A stretch of 64,000 nt of DNA from Candidatus Hodarchaeota archaeon (GTDB lineage: Archaea; Asgardarchaeota; Heimdallarchaeia; Hodarchaeales; YT1-039). Under the pieces are notes generated by a model, which saw nothing but the letters and a program-made list of their open reading frames with translations, was not told the DNA's origin and searched no databases. Location: positions 1 through 64,000 of the forward strand of contig JAEOTF010000074.1 of the NCBI GenBank assembly GCA_016840025.1, written 5' to 3'. This document shows positions 27,703-35,812 of this stretch, in pieces. Both the position numbers and the translations under genes were made by a program. The stretch's first letter is position 1. Each line of letters starts with the position of its first letter.

Positions 27703-28359
27703 TTATTCTAGAACTCGTTTAATAAGTTCTTGGGGCCACTTAATTACTGTTTTTTCAGCAATATCTAAAGCTAATCCTGCACCTAATGCAACTCCCTTAG
27801 CTTCTTCACCAGTAAGGAACTCTATTCCATGTAGATCGGTGTTTACGACCGCTTTTAAACCTGAAATATTACTCACTAAATTTCCAACATGGCCATTAGT
27901 CAAACAATGACCTTGACGGGAGGTGATTTCCAAAAAAATCTCATTCTCTTTGGCAGCTTCAGCTTCCTCAATTTTAAGAAGTCCTGGATGTGAAAGAATG
28001 TCCACAGCATCACACGTGACCGCTGCTTTGTTTGTTCCTGGAGCTACAGGTTCTACTATTGTTTCACCGTGAACAATAACGAGTTTTGCACCTAATTTCT
28101 TGGCTTTCCTTGCTAGTTCAGGAATCTTTGAAGGCGGGACATGAGTGAGTTCAATGCCTGGAAGTACTGTTATTTCATCTTCCCAATCCGCTACTATACG
28201 AGAAACAGTTTCGATGAGGAAATCTAGGTTAGAACGATCAGCATGATCAGTGATTGCAACCGCATTATGTCCGCATGCAAACGCTCGTCGTACAAGCTCA
28301 CTAGGAAGCAATCCCCCATCGGATAAAGTAGTATGTGTATGTAAATCCGCCCGAAACAT
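27703..28359 (-). CDS. PHP-domain phosphoesterase (histidinol-phosphatase-like)
   Basis: 218 residues from ATG at 28359. The frame is open back to 28551, but the family starts at DLHTHTTLSDG, and the extension would run into the 5' end of the opposite gene at 28479, so the shorter start is preferred. PHP motifs: H-x-H in ADLHTHT, ITDHAD, the GIELTH glutamate/histidine, and DILSHPG. These make a metal site for phosphoester hydrolysis. Likely operon with the nucleoside phosphorylase, so a role in nucleotide or sugar-phosphate turnover is possible. True histidinol phosphatase activity is not implied. Confidence 0.82.
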   Translation of the reverse strand: MFRADLHTHTTLSDGGLLPSELVRRAFACGHNAVAITDHADRSNLDFLIETVSRIVADWEDEITVLPGIELTHVPPSKIPELARKAKKLGAKLVIVHGETIVEPVAPGTNKAAVTCDAVDILSHPGLLKIEEAEAAKENEIFLEITSRQGHCLTNGHVGNLVSNISGLKAVVNTDLHGIEFLTGEEAKGVALGAGLALDIAEKTVIKWPQELIKRVLE

Positions 28360-28478
28360 TGGTCTCAACAAAAAAGTATTTTTTTTCTTCTTTTCAAAAA
28401 GTGATAGCTTGATTAATGATATATGGAAATCCTTAGATTGAACCTTTATCACTAAAGGGATGAAAAGAGGTTGTTGTA

Positions 28479-29090
28479 ATGGCTGTTCAGTATCGTGTTT
28501 CAATTCCTGCTGTTCAGGAGAAAATTCGTGAGTACAAATTACTGAATGCACTTATCATTGTTATTGAAATGAATAAAATAGACATATACCCAGTCTATCA
28601 AAATTTTCTTCTTGAACCTAACATTCGTTCGACTGATTTTGGGATACAACACATTATTCAATACTTCACTAGTCTCCTAATGGGCGAGGGGCACCCTCGA
28701 GAAGTACAATCACGAGCTAAAAAATTCTACATAAATCAAGCATATGTTCGTGCAACAGCCTATGGTCGTATTGAAACTGAAAAAATTGTTCTACCAGATG
28801 GAAGTGCTGCAGAAACAGAAGCTTTAAGCCAGTGTAACGAATTATTATTCGATCCCATGCTCGGTGGCTATGATATGGATAGTTTACCCGAAGTAATTGA
28901 TGAAGCAGTGAACTCTTGTGATTTAAATATACGTAAACCCATTAAACAAAATATTGTCATTTGGCATCGGAATATGGACGTTAAAGATTTAGAAACTCGT
29001 CTCGAAAAGGAACTTAAAGATGAATTCTCGCCAGATTATAAGATTGTAGGCAGTATTTCAACTGAAGGGATAATGAAGCGATTTGAGTAA
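28479..29090 (+). CDS. Short divergent actin-like protein (C-terminal half of the actin fold)
   Basis: 203 residues that align end to end, by eye, with actin from about residue 150 to 345. IDIYPVYQNFLLEPNI matches actin THTVPIYEGYALPHAI. FGIQHIIQYFTSLL matches RDLTDYLMKIL. KIVLPDGS matches YELPDGQ. CNELLFDPMLGG matches CPEALFQPSFLG. AVNSCDLNIRKPIKQNIV matches IMKCDVDIRKDLYANTV. The phosphate-2 loop (DSGDG in actin) has become IEMNK, and the GGTT adenosine loop has become WHRNM, so ATP binding is probably lost. Subdomains 1/2 and the last ~30 residues are absent. A GAGG Shine-Dalgarno lies 8 bp before the ATG, and no upstream frame encodes the missing half, so this looks like an intact short gene. 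Confidence 0.75.
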   Translation: MAVQYRVSIPAVQEKIREYKLLNALIIVIEMNKIDIYPVYQNFLLEPNIRSTDFGIQHIIQYFTSLLMGEGHPREVQSRAKKFYINQAYVRATAYGRIETEKIVLPDGSAAETEALSQCNELLFDPMLGGYDMDSLPEVIDEAVNSCDLNIRKPIKQNIVIWHRNMDVKDLETRLEKELKDEFSPDYKIVGSISTEGIMKRFE

Positions 29091-29244
29091 AGCAATTTAG
29101 TGTAAACAAAATTAAAATAAGGTAAATGCCTAACAATTAAAATTCTGTTCCTAGATCAGCTAAATGTTATTAAAACACCAGATTTGTTCATCCACCTCTT
29201 GAATAGTTGCGTTATCGTACAGAGGACTACTTAGGAGCCACTCA

Positions 29245-30558
29245 ATGATCCTCAATTCACTTATATCATTTCTAGGTATAAAAAAACTACCTCCCTCTGC
29301 TCAAGGTTTAGTACAAAAATTCTTTCTCCTTGCAAGCTTACAATCAAGCTTCTTCATGGTTTCTGGGACGTTTTATGTACTTTTTGTTATTGATCAGGTT
29401 GGTTTTGAGGTCTTAGGTTTTCTTCTCGCAGTTTCTTACATTGTACAAGCTCTCTTTGATTACCCTAGTGGTGTGATGGGTGATTGGATTGGGCAAAAGT
29501 GGATTCTAGCGACCTCCTTCATAACTTATGGTCTTTCTTATGGTCTATTGGTTTTAGCTACTTCTGTTGTAGATCTATTATTTGTTTATTTGCTTGCTGC
29601 CTTCGCCCGATCTCAAGAATCGGGAGCGATGCAGTCTTGGTTTGATAATAACTATAAATTTGCTGCGGATGTTGCCGATCCCAAACGCGAGATTTATCAG
29701 ATATTTCAGGGTAAAATGCAGTTATTTCTTGGAATCTTATGGGGCATTACCTTCATTGTGGGAGGATTAATCGCAACTATCCTGTATCGTGAAACAGTGT
29801 TTGCAATTCAATCGGTTGGAATGTTTATATTGGCAGGGCTTTGTTTGGTTTACGTTAACAATTTTTCAGGATTACCTAAACCAGAAAAATCCTTCAAAAA
29901 TTACAAGACCATAATGCGTGAGGGATTAAGTTTTGCCTTTTTCACCAAGTATATGCTCTTTTATGTCATTAGTGAGTGCATTGCGGTCTCTGCGTGGGTT
30001 GTATGGGGAAATATGATTCTTTTCCCAATGTATTATGGATATACTGGTTCGGATATAGGAGCCGCAGTTTTTAGATTAGTAGTGTGGATATCTGCTAGTA
30101 GTACAGCTGCTCATGCAGGTAAGTGGGGGAAGAAGTTTCCAGCTCATAAATGGCTGCCTCGAACAGAATTCTTTATAATGGTAGGTTATTTCGGAATATT
30201 TGCGATTTTAATCTGGTTTTTTCCTCTTGAGGATAATTTTAACCTATTTGCAGTTATTCTTATTACAGTTATCTTCTTTTTTTTGGACGCTGGTGTCAAT
30301 CTTTCCAATATTTTAAGACAACGCCTTTTATTAGACATAGTCCCTGATAAAATTCGAAATTCAGTTTATAGTTTGTTACCTACGTTAACTCTTATTATAA
30401 GTTCTCCAGTAGTATTAATAGCTGGAAGTATTATTGAAATACTTGGACTACCAATGACATTAATTATTTTAACGATTTTTGGTATTTTTTCATCATTCTT
30501 TCTCTATGTCGGAATGCAGTTTCTACCTCAAGAAATCCTGAGCCAAGTTGAATCCTAG
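29245..30558 (+). CDS. Major facilitator superfamily transporter
   Basis: 437 residues, 12 membrane helices. The motif A region reads DYPSGVMGDWIGQKW. Distinct from the transporter at 24717. Possible export of a small molecule; substrate unknown. Its 3' end overlaps the convergent gene by 4 bp. Confidence 0.88.
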   Translation: MILNSLISFLGIKKLPPSAQGLVQKFFLLASLQSSFFMVSGTFYVLFVIDQVGFEVLGFLLAVSYIVQALFDYPSGVMGDWIGQKWILATSFITYGLSYGLLVLATSVVDLLFVYLLAAFARSQESGAMQSWFDNNYKFAADVADPKREIYQIFQGKMQLFLGILWGITFIVGGLIATILYRETVFAIQSVGMFILAGLCLVYVNNFSGLPKPEKSFKNYKTIMREGLSFAFFTKYMLFYVISECIAVSAWVVWGNMILFPMYYGYTGSDIGAAVFRLVVWISASSTAAHAGKWGKKFPAHKWLPRTEFFIMVGYFGIFAILIWFFPLEDNFNLFAVILITVIFFFLDAGVNLSNILRQRLLLDIVPDKIRNSVYSLLPTLTLIISSPVVLIAGSIIEILGLPMTLIILTIFGIFSSFFLYVGMQFLPQEILSQVES

Positions 30559-31442
30559 TTGTTAGAATTAGAAGAGTTAGCATTTGAGAATAAACCATTT
30601 TTTTCCGCGAGTTGTACCCACCGATTTTCTATTTCCCCCCAATACCCCCGTGTCATTTGTTCTGCGAACCATAAATTAAAAGCGGCCCGAGCTACGAAAG
30701 ATGTCGATAATTCTTTGAGAGTCCATGGCGAGGGTTTAATAAACTTCTCAACTTCTTCTTGAAGTATTCCTTTCCCCCATTTATTTGCCTTTCGTCCAGA
30801 AATATGGCATTGTCGTGTTATTTGAATTGCCCCAATGCTTGCTGAAATCCTCCAGCCGATCCAATCACAGCTATGAACCCCCAATCGTTGCAAAACTGGT
30901 AAAAGAGTTGATCCCATTCCAAAAACGTGAATATGACTATTTAGAGACGCAAAACTTTCTTTAATATAATGAAACGCAGCGATTTTACCCTTATTTGTTC
31001 TCACAATTGGAACCAATCCACCAAGACCAGTATAGTAATAATTGTATTCTGATTTATGAGGGAAATGAACTACAGGCAGAACATCAATTCCTGCATTCAT
31101 AAAGTATTCAAAATTTTCATAGGATTGTGGTTCATCATCAATAACATCGAGGTTCACTAAAATAACATTATCTTCCTTTTCAAGGATTTTCCTATAGAAT
31201 TTTAAAAGATCTTCTCGCTTTATGACAGCTTTTGATTTATATGCTGGAAAAGCACCCGAATCTATCATGAGATAAATGTCAGAGGGAATTTGCATGGCTT
31301 CCCGTACTCCCACCTCAAATGTACGAGTTAAAACTCGTTTATGTTTTTTTATATCATGAAAATTCACACAAACAGCATCCACTTCTTCACTTAATTGCCA
31401 AGGTTTCAATGAAGAGCAAATATAGCCAATAAAAAGCTGCAT
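30555..31442 (-). CDS. tRNA-guanine transglycosylase-like TIM-barrel protein
   Basis: 295 residues from ATG at 31442 (MQLFIGYICS). The frame extends to 31520 but the extra 26 residues look like non-coding sequence. Motifs resembling the TGT superfamily: MIDSGAFPAYKSK, where the catalytic Asp region of TGT has 'DSGGF', NLDVIDD, HVFGMGS and GWRISASIGAIQI. No zinc-binding Cys3His set was seen, so it is closer to DpdA-like or unassigned TGT-like proteins than to classical archaeosine TGT. It might exchange a modified base in tRNA or DNA. No preQ0 or dpd genes are adjacent. Confidence 0.6.
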   Translation of the reverse strand: MQLFIGYICSSLKPWQLSEEVDAVCVNFHDIKKHKRVLTRTFEVGVREAMQIPSDIYLMIDSGAFPAYKSKAVIKREDLLKFYRKILEKEDNVILVNLDVIDDEPQSYENFEYFMNAGIDVLPVVHFPHKSEYNYYYTGLGGLVPIVRTNKGKIAAFHYIKESFASLNSHIHVFGMGSTLLPVLQRLGVHSCDWIGWRISASIGAIQITRQCHISGRKANKWGKGILQEEVEKFIKPSPWTLKELSTSFVARAAFNLWFAEQMTRGYWGEIENRWVQLAEKNGLFSNANSSNSNN

Positions 31443-31680
31443 TGGAACCACACAAAGATTAGTCTGTGTGAATAGGATGTTGTTTTTGATAATAGTAATT
31501 ATAGGAATTATTGTCCACACCTATAAAAATTAGCTGTTGCTGAAGTTCTCTCCCTAGTTTTAATTTTTCTAAGAAGAGGAAAAGAGGAAAAAGACGGGAA
31601 TAATCCACTTTCTCCATTTTAATCCTTTAATGGTTTCTTTTCTGATAATACTGTCATTTAACGTATTTTATATTGTGTTG

Positions 31681-31863
31681 CTATTGTTGTAATTGTTTTT
31701 CTTGCCGAATCAGTCGTCGAATAGCCTCACGGATGAATTCCGATTTGTTAGAGTATTTACCCCGTCGTATAAGATCATTAATCCCTTCAATGTACTCTTC
31801 TGGCACATGGGTTGAGATAGGCTTCAAGTCCTCACCATGTGGAACAATATTCAACTTATTCAA
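31681..31863 (-). CDS. Ribbon-helix-helix (CopG-like) DNA-binding protein
   Basis: 60 residues. The strand ISTHVPEEYIEGINDLI and helices RGKYSNKSEFIREAIRRLI are typical of archaeal RHH regulators (consensus 'G.y.S.SE.IReAiR.l'). Probably dimeric and regulates transcription. No toxin partner is adjacent; the downstream gene is on the same strand but is not toxin-like. Confidence 0.85.
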   Translation of the reverse strand: MNKLNIVPHGEDLKPISTHVPEEYIEGINDLIRRGKYSNKSEFIREAIRRLIRQEKQLQQ

Positions 31864-31913
31864 AATGTAATGTATTACAGGAAATTAGCAAGAAAGCTAG
31901 TTTGGATGCTTCT

Positions 31914-32966
31914 TCATTCTTTAGGCTGAATCCGATCTTTTCTTAAGACATACCAACCAGATGAGACTCTTACAACCCCTTTTTTTACAAGTCCCCTGAG
32001 AGTTGCTTTTACTTGATCCTGTGGAATACCTGTTGATCTCGCAATAAGATTCGATTGTGCTTTATATTTTGGACGTTCGAGAAGTGCATTTACTACTATT
32101 GATTCAATATCGGTGAGACCTTCTTCCTCTTTTTCCTTAGGAAAGAGCTTTTCTTCCATACCTTTTTGAGTTAACTCCGTTGTTGGCTCTTTATTTAGAA
32201 CAAATCCGCCTTGAATCATAATTAAATGCCCTTTCTTCTGTAGTTCGAGAAGGATTCTTTTGAGCTCATTAATTCTAACCCCTACTTTCTTAGCAAGCAT
32301 TTTATTTGGAACAATCTTTTTTGTGGTCTTAGATTTTATGATTTCTAGAACCATATCTTCTTTTGTTTTTGAATCTGCAGTAATAGGGGCTGCTACTTCT
32401 GTGACGACCTTTTCTTTTGAAACGGAAGGCGTAGCTGCTACTTCAGCAGCTTTAGCTTCTGCTTTTTTCTTAGCTAGTTCTTTTTTCCTTTTTAGAGCTT
32501 GTTTTTTAAGTTCGGCGAGACTGTCAAAGAAAATAGTAGTTTGAAGACCTTGACTTTCAACTTCTAATTTCTCAAGCAGATCGAAAACACCAAATTCTAA
32601 GCGATCGTATGGTTTTCCTTTCCCAGATATCGCTATTTGTGTACCATCTGCATTAGAGAATTGCGCAATCTTAGTACCTACTCTCATCTGATTAATTCTG
32701 AAGAATTCAATTGTTTCATTGGTTATATAATCATTATATCCATGAACTGTTACTTCAATTCGTCCTGATCCCGCTTCTGCTGCGGAAACTCGGGGGATCT
32801 CAGGGAAGAGGGGACGCGCAACCACGAATATTCGTCCATCGGGAGAGTCTTCATAGCCAATTTCATCAAACCGCCCTTTCATTTTCAAGAAACTGGCAAA
32901 GTCACGAAGTATATCCATTCCACTTTTCTTTTGAACAATCACTTTACGGCTCACTGTTCCTTCCAC
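31914..32966 (-). CDS. Hypothetical protein with two winged-helix segments
   Basis: 350 residues in three parts. Residues 1-150 are a globular domain of unknown type (SGRIEVTVHGYNDYI). Residues 150-195 are a lysine/alanine-rich linker likely to form a coiled coil. Residues 200-345 hold two helix-turn-helix/winged segments (RINELKRILLELQKKGHLIMIQGGFVL and IPQDQVKATLRGLVKKGVVRVSSGWYVL). The tandem winged helices suggest nucleic-acid or complex binding. No known family recognised. Confidence 0.65.
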   Translation of the reverse strand: MEGTVSRKVIVQKKSGMDILRDFASFLKMKGRFDEIGYEDSPDGRIFVVARPLFPEIPRVSAAEAGSGRIEVTVHGYNDYITNETIEFFRINQMRVGTKIAQFSNADGTQIAISGKGKPYDRLEFGVFDLLEKLEVESQGLQTTIFFDSLAELKKQALKRKKELAKKKAEAKAAEVAATPSVSKEKVVTEVAAPITADSKTKEDMVLEIIKSKTTKKIVPNKMLAKKVGVRINELKRILLELQKKGHLIMIQGGFVLNKEPTTELTQKGMEEKLFPKEKEEEGLTDIESIVVNALLERPKYKAQSNLIARSTGIPQDQVKATLRGLVKKGVVRVSSGWYVLRKDRIQPKE

Positions 32967-33200
32967 ACAATTTCCTTTGATTGCTTATTTTATAATCGGG
33001 ATTCCAAGAGAATACCATTGTTATGTATTCGTCCTCGTTGGCTTAATTTAACTATCTATATGATTTTCCCCAGAAGTTAACTCAGGTGAAAATAATTCTT
33101 ATGCACTTTCAAGACGTCTTGTACTGATTTTGACCGTTTCTGATACTCCCTCAAAAACCTATCTAAACGCAGATAAACGAACCCCAATCTAAAGTATAAT

Positions 33201-34403
33201 TCAAATTGGTTCCCCTATAAGATAAGTTAATCCCGCATCAACAATTTTGACATCCATAAAGTCCCCTGGTTTCCCTTCAGATAGAATCACTTGTAGATAA
33301 TTTGGGGCTCTGCTTACCCATCCCCTTTTCCTCGCTTTTTCAATAACTAAGACACGAAATTCGCACCCAATCCATTTTTGTTTCTGAGTTTGCAATATGT
33401 TGTGAAAATCTCGTGCGAGTATGCGCGAACGGTCTTTCTTTATACGATCAGGGGTCTGATTTTTAAAATCGGATGCTGGGGCGAATGGACGTGTTCCAAA
33501 GCGTGATATATTGAGAATATTTGGTGAAATTAACTTTATTAATTCCCGAGTTTCCTCAAAATCTTGACTTAATTCTCCTGGAAAACCTACAATTACATCA
33601 GTCGACAGTGTGAGATCTGGGATATTCTCTTTCAATTCATTAACTATTTCTATAACTTCAGGTGTTGTATAATTTCGTTTCATCAGTTCTAATATTTTGT
33701 CACTACCCGATTGTACAGGCAGATGAATAAAGTTATAGAGTCTGGGATCTTTAATTAAAGGAATTAAATCAAAAAGATAGGATTTGAGATAGGCAGGATT
33801 CATCATGCCAAGGCGTAATCTAAAATCTGATTGAACCGCAAGAATATCTCTTATTAAGGCGGGGAGCTTTATTCCAATGTCAATTCCATAACAACCGAGA
33901 TCTTGTGCAGTGAGTTGAATTTCACGGCACCCTTCTTTAAGTCCCGATTGAATCTCTTGAACAATCGTGTCAGGCATAAAACTTTCAAGAGATCCCCGCG
34001 CGTGTCGAACACAACAGTATGCACATACTCCTAAACAACCTTTTGAAATGGGAACAATGGCGGTAACAGGCGATAAACGACATCGTTCGACTTGAAGCTT
34101 AGGTTCTGAAAGAGAGTCTAATATTGTTATCTTTGGAAAAGTCTTTTGAAGATTTGTGGAAATATGTGGTAAACATCCTGCCAAAATAAGTTCTTTTTCA
34201 TTATAAAACTCACGGATTCGGCGTAACATCGCTTTTTCAGTTTGTTTCTTCACTGCACATGTGTTCAAAATTATAACATCAGCAAGATGAGGATCATTAA
34301 CGAAAGAATATGTAGATTTAAGTTTTCCCTTGAGAATTTCACTATCGGACTTATTATACGTGCATCCAAATGTCTCAAGAAAAGCATTCACTTTTTGATT
34401 CAC
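33201..34403 (-). CDS. CDKAL1-type tRNA methylthiotransferase (e-MtaB, MiaB family)
   Basis: 400 residues with the three MiaB modules. The N-terminal UPF0004 domain has cluster cysteines C14, C49 and C77. The radical SAM domain has C123-x3-C127-x2-C130 (KGCLGVCAYC). A short TRAM-like end follows from about residue 340 (KQKWIGCEFRVLVIEKARKRGW). The family converts t6A37 to ms2t6A in tRNA. The archaeal/eukaryotic e-MtaB type fits the length and the VRHARG motif after the third cysteine. Its start lies 3 bp downstream of the stop of the SAMP/MoaD-like gene, so they form an operon. Confidence 0.92.
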   Translation of the reverse strand: MNQKVNAFLETFGCTYNKSDSEILKGKLKSTYSFVNDPHLADVIILNTCAVKKQTEKAMLRRIREFYNEKELILAGCLPHISTNLQKTFPKITILDSLSEPKLQVERCRLSPVTAIVPISKGCLGVCAYCCVRHARGSLESFMPDTIVQEIQSGLKEGCREIQLTAQDLGCYGIDIGIKLPALIRDILAVQSDFRLRLGMMNPAYLKSYLFDLIPLIKDPRLYNFIHLPVQSGSDKILELMKRNYTTPEVIEIVNELKENIPDLTLSTDVIVGFPGELSQDFEETRELIKLISPNILNISRFGTRPFAPASDFKNQTPDRIKKDRSRILARDFHNILQTQKQKWIGCEFRVLVIEKARKRGWVSRAPNYLQVILSEGKPGDFMDVKIVDAGLTYLIGEPI

Positions 34404-34406
34404 TAA

Positions 34407-34682
34407 CTAACCGCCGCCTATAGGTGGAAGGATTACGACTACATCTTCATTCTTTAAAGGGGTCTGTAGTCCATCTCCAAGGCGGATATTCCTGTCATTG
34501 ACAAGGATACTGAAGAACGATCGCACCTTTCCTTCTGAGTCAAATAAATGCTCTTTCACCTTAGGATATTTATGTGCAAATAGGTGTAGCATATCAAGAA
34601 CTGTTTTTCCATCTCCCTCAAGCTGAATCTCTTTTTTGCCAAGTTGCATTCGTAAGTTTGCAAAAACACGAATAATTATCAT
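34407..34682 (-). CDS. Ubiquitin-like MoaD/SAMP-family protein with C-terminal GGG
   Basis: 91 residues, beta-grasp pattern (MIIIRVFANLR, a helix VLDMLHLFAHKYP, FFSILVNDRNI, DVVVILPPIGGG). The C-terminal diglycine after a PPIGGG tail is the MoaD/ThiS/SAMP hallmark: it is activated by an E1-like enzyme to a thiocarboxylate or conjugated to lysines. Immediately upstream of the tRNA methylthiotransferase (3 bp gap) and overlapping the preceding membrane-protein gene by 4 bp. The operon suggests sulfur delivery for tRNA thiolation or MoCo synthesis; conjugation is possible. No E1 is adjacent. Confidence 0.9.
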   Translation of the reverse strand: MIIIRVFANLRMQLGKKEIQLEGDGKTVLDMLHLFAHKYPKVKEHLFDSEGKVRSFFSILVNDRNIRLGDGLQTPLKNEDVVVILPPIGGG

Positions 34683-34921
34683 GATTCATCTAAACTCTCG
34701 CGATTAACAATGATATTCTGAATAAATGTGGACAAAATTCCCAATAAGAGAATTAAATCTACGATGTAAGCCCATATTCTCAGATTGGGGCTGTTTCTCA
34801 GAAAATCTTGTTGAAGAAATAAGAAGATTACGAAAAGAATAACAGCTGCTGTTAATGTAATTTTTTGGAATCTAAGCAATGCAGTTAAACCCTTGTAGAT
34901 TGACTCTAATATTTCTTTCAT
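34679..34921 (-). CDS. Small membrane protein in the SAMP/e-MtaB operon
   Basis: 80 residues with two hydrophobic helices (about 21-39 and 48-70) and a short charged end (VNRESLDES). Its stop overlaps the start of the MoaD/SAMP gene by 4 bp, so the three genes are translationally linked. No family recognised. Confidence 0.65.
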   Translation of the reverse strand: MKEILESIYKGLTALLRFQKITLTAAVILFVIFLFLQQDFLRNSPNLRIWAYIVDLILLLGILSTFIQNIIVNRESLDES

Positions 34922-34958
34922 TTGTAGATTATATCCCTTTTTTTGGAGATTACTATCC

Positions 34959-35609
34959 TTGAAAGTCCACGTTGAAACTAGTGCTTACAAAAAAAATAGT
35001 GAAACCGCGGTAAAAAACAGAAAAGTTCTTGATGATCATGGTATTACTGCTATAGACGTTCTCGGCCCTGTTGGTTCGGGAAAAACTTTATTGATTGAGA
35101 AATTAAGCGTTTTATTAAAAGATTCAGGTCAAAAAGTTGGTGTTATCGCTGGAGATCTTGCAACAACAACTGACCGAGATCGAATTCTTCAACACGGTAT
35201 TCCATCCGTGCAGATCAATACAGAACGCCAATGCCATCTCGATGCAATGCTAATTTTGCAGACTCTTGCTGATATGAATGTAACTGACCTAGATATCTTG
35301 TTTATAGAAAATGTTGGGAATGCTATCTGTCCTGTAGCTTGGGAATTAGGAGCACATAAACGACTCTTAGTAATGGCACTAACAACTGGAAGTCACTTTC
35401 CTCAGAAACATCCTCTCCTGATTAAGTCAGTTCACTTTGCAGCTATCAACAAAATAGACATCGCCGAAATTCTTGAGGTGGATCCTATGGAGATGGAAGC
35501 AAATACACGTCAATTAAATGCTGTTGTTCAAATATTTCATACAAGTGCGAAGCTTGGAACGGGTTTAATAGATTTAAATGAGGCTATGTTTAATAAAAGG
35601 ATAGCTTAG
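34959..35609 (+). CDS. hypB: Hydrogenase/urease nickel incorporation GTPase HypB
   Basis: 216 residues from a TTG start with a GGAG site at 34945. G1/Walker A GPVGSGKT (36-43), N164-K165-x-D167 for guanine. The nickel/zinc site of HypB is visible: C92-H93 in RQCHLDA and C124 in ENVGNAICP. The N-terminal Cys- or His-rich nickel store found in some bacteria is absent. HypB delivers nickel with HypA to [NiFe] hydrogenase. No hydrogenase or other hyp genes are in the window, but the nickel ECF transporter and NikR at 51-54 kb complete the supply side. Confidence 0.92.
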   Translation: MKVHVETSAYKKNSETAVKNRKVLDDHGITAIDVLGPVGSGKTLLIEKLSVLLKDSGQKVGVIAGDLATTTDRDRILQHGIPSVQINTERQCHLDAMLILQTLADMNVTDLDILFIENVGNAICPVAWELGAHKRLLVMALTTGSHFPQKHPLLIKSVHFAAINKIDIAEILEVDPMEMEANTRQLNAVVQIFHTSAKLGTGLIDLNEAMFNKRIA

Positions 35610-35812
35610 GTTAAAAGCTCACTCTTAAACAATTTTAAGGTTTTTATTTGTCTTAATTTGATTATTTTATCGTTTTCTGGGCTTGAAAAAGTGTCTAAAA
35701 CTCGTAAATTTAAGTTAATCAATGAATGGGTTAGATCTTTCAGAGATGTTGGATCTTAATTAGGTTTAAATTTACGAAAATTGGCGTGATTTTCCACTGA
35801 GGTTGTTTCCCG

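Noticed and set aside
28360..28551. N-terminal extension of the PHP gene
   Set aside because: It would overlap the 5' end of the opposite actin-like gene, and the family begins at the HTHT motif just after ATG 28359.
31443..31520. 26-codon N-terminal extension of the TGT-like gene
   Set aside because: Low-complexity isoleucine-rich reading that does not fit the rest of the chain; ATG 31442 is preferred.
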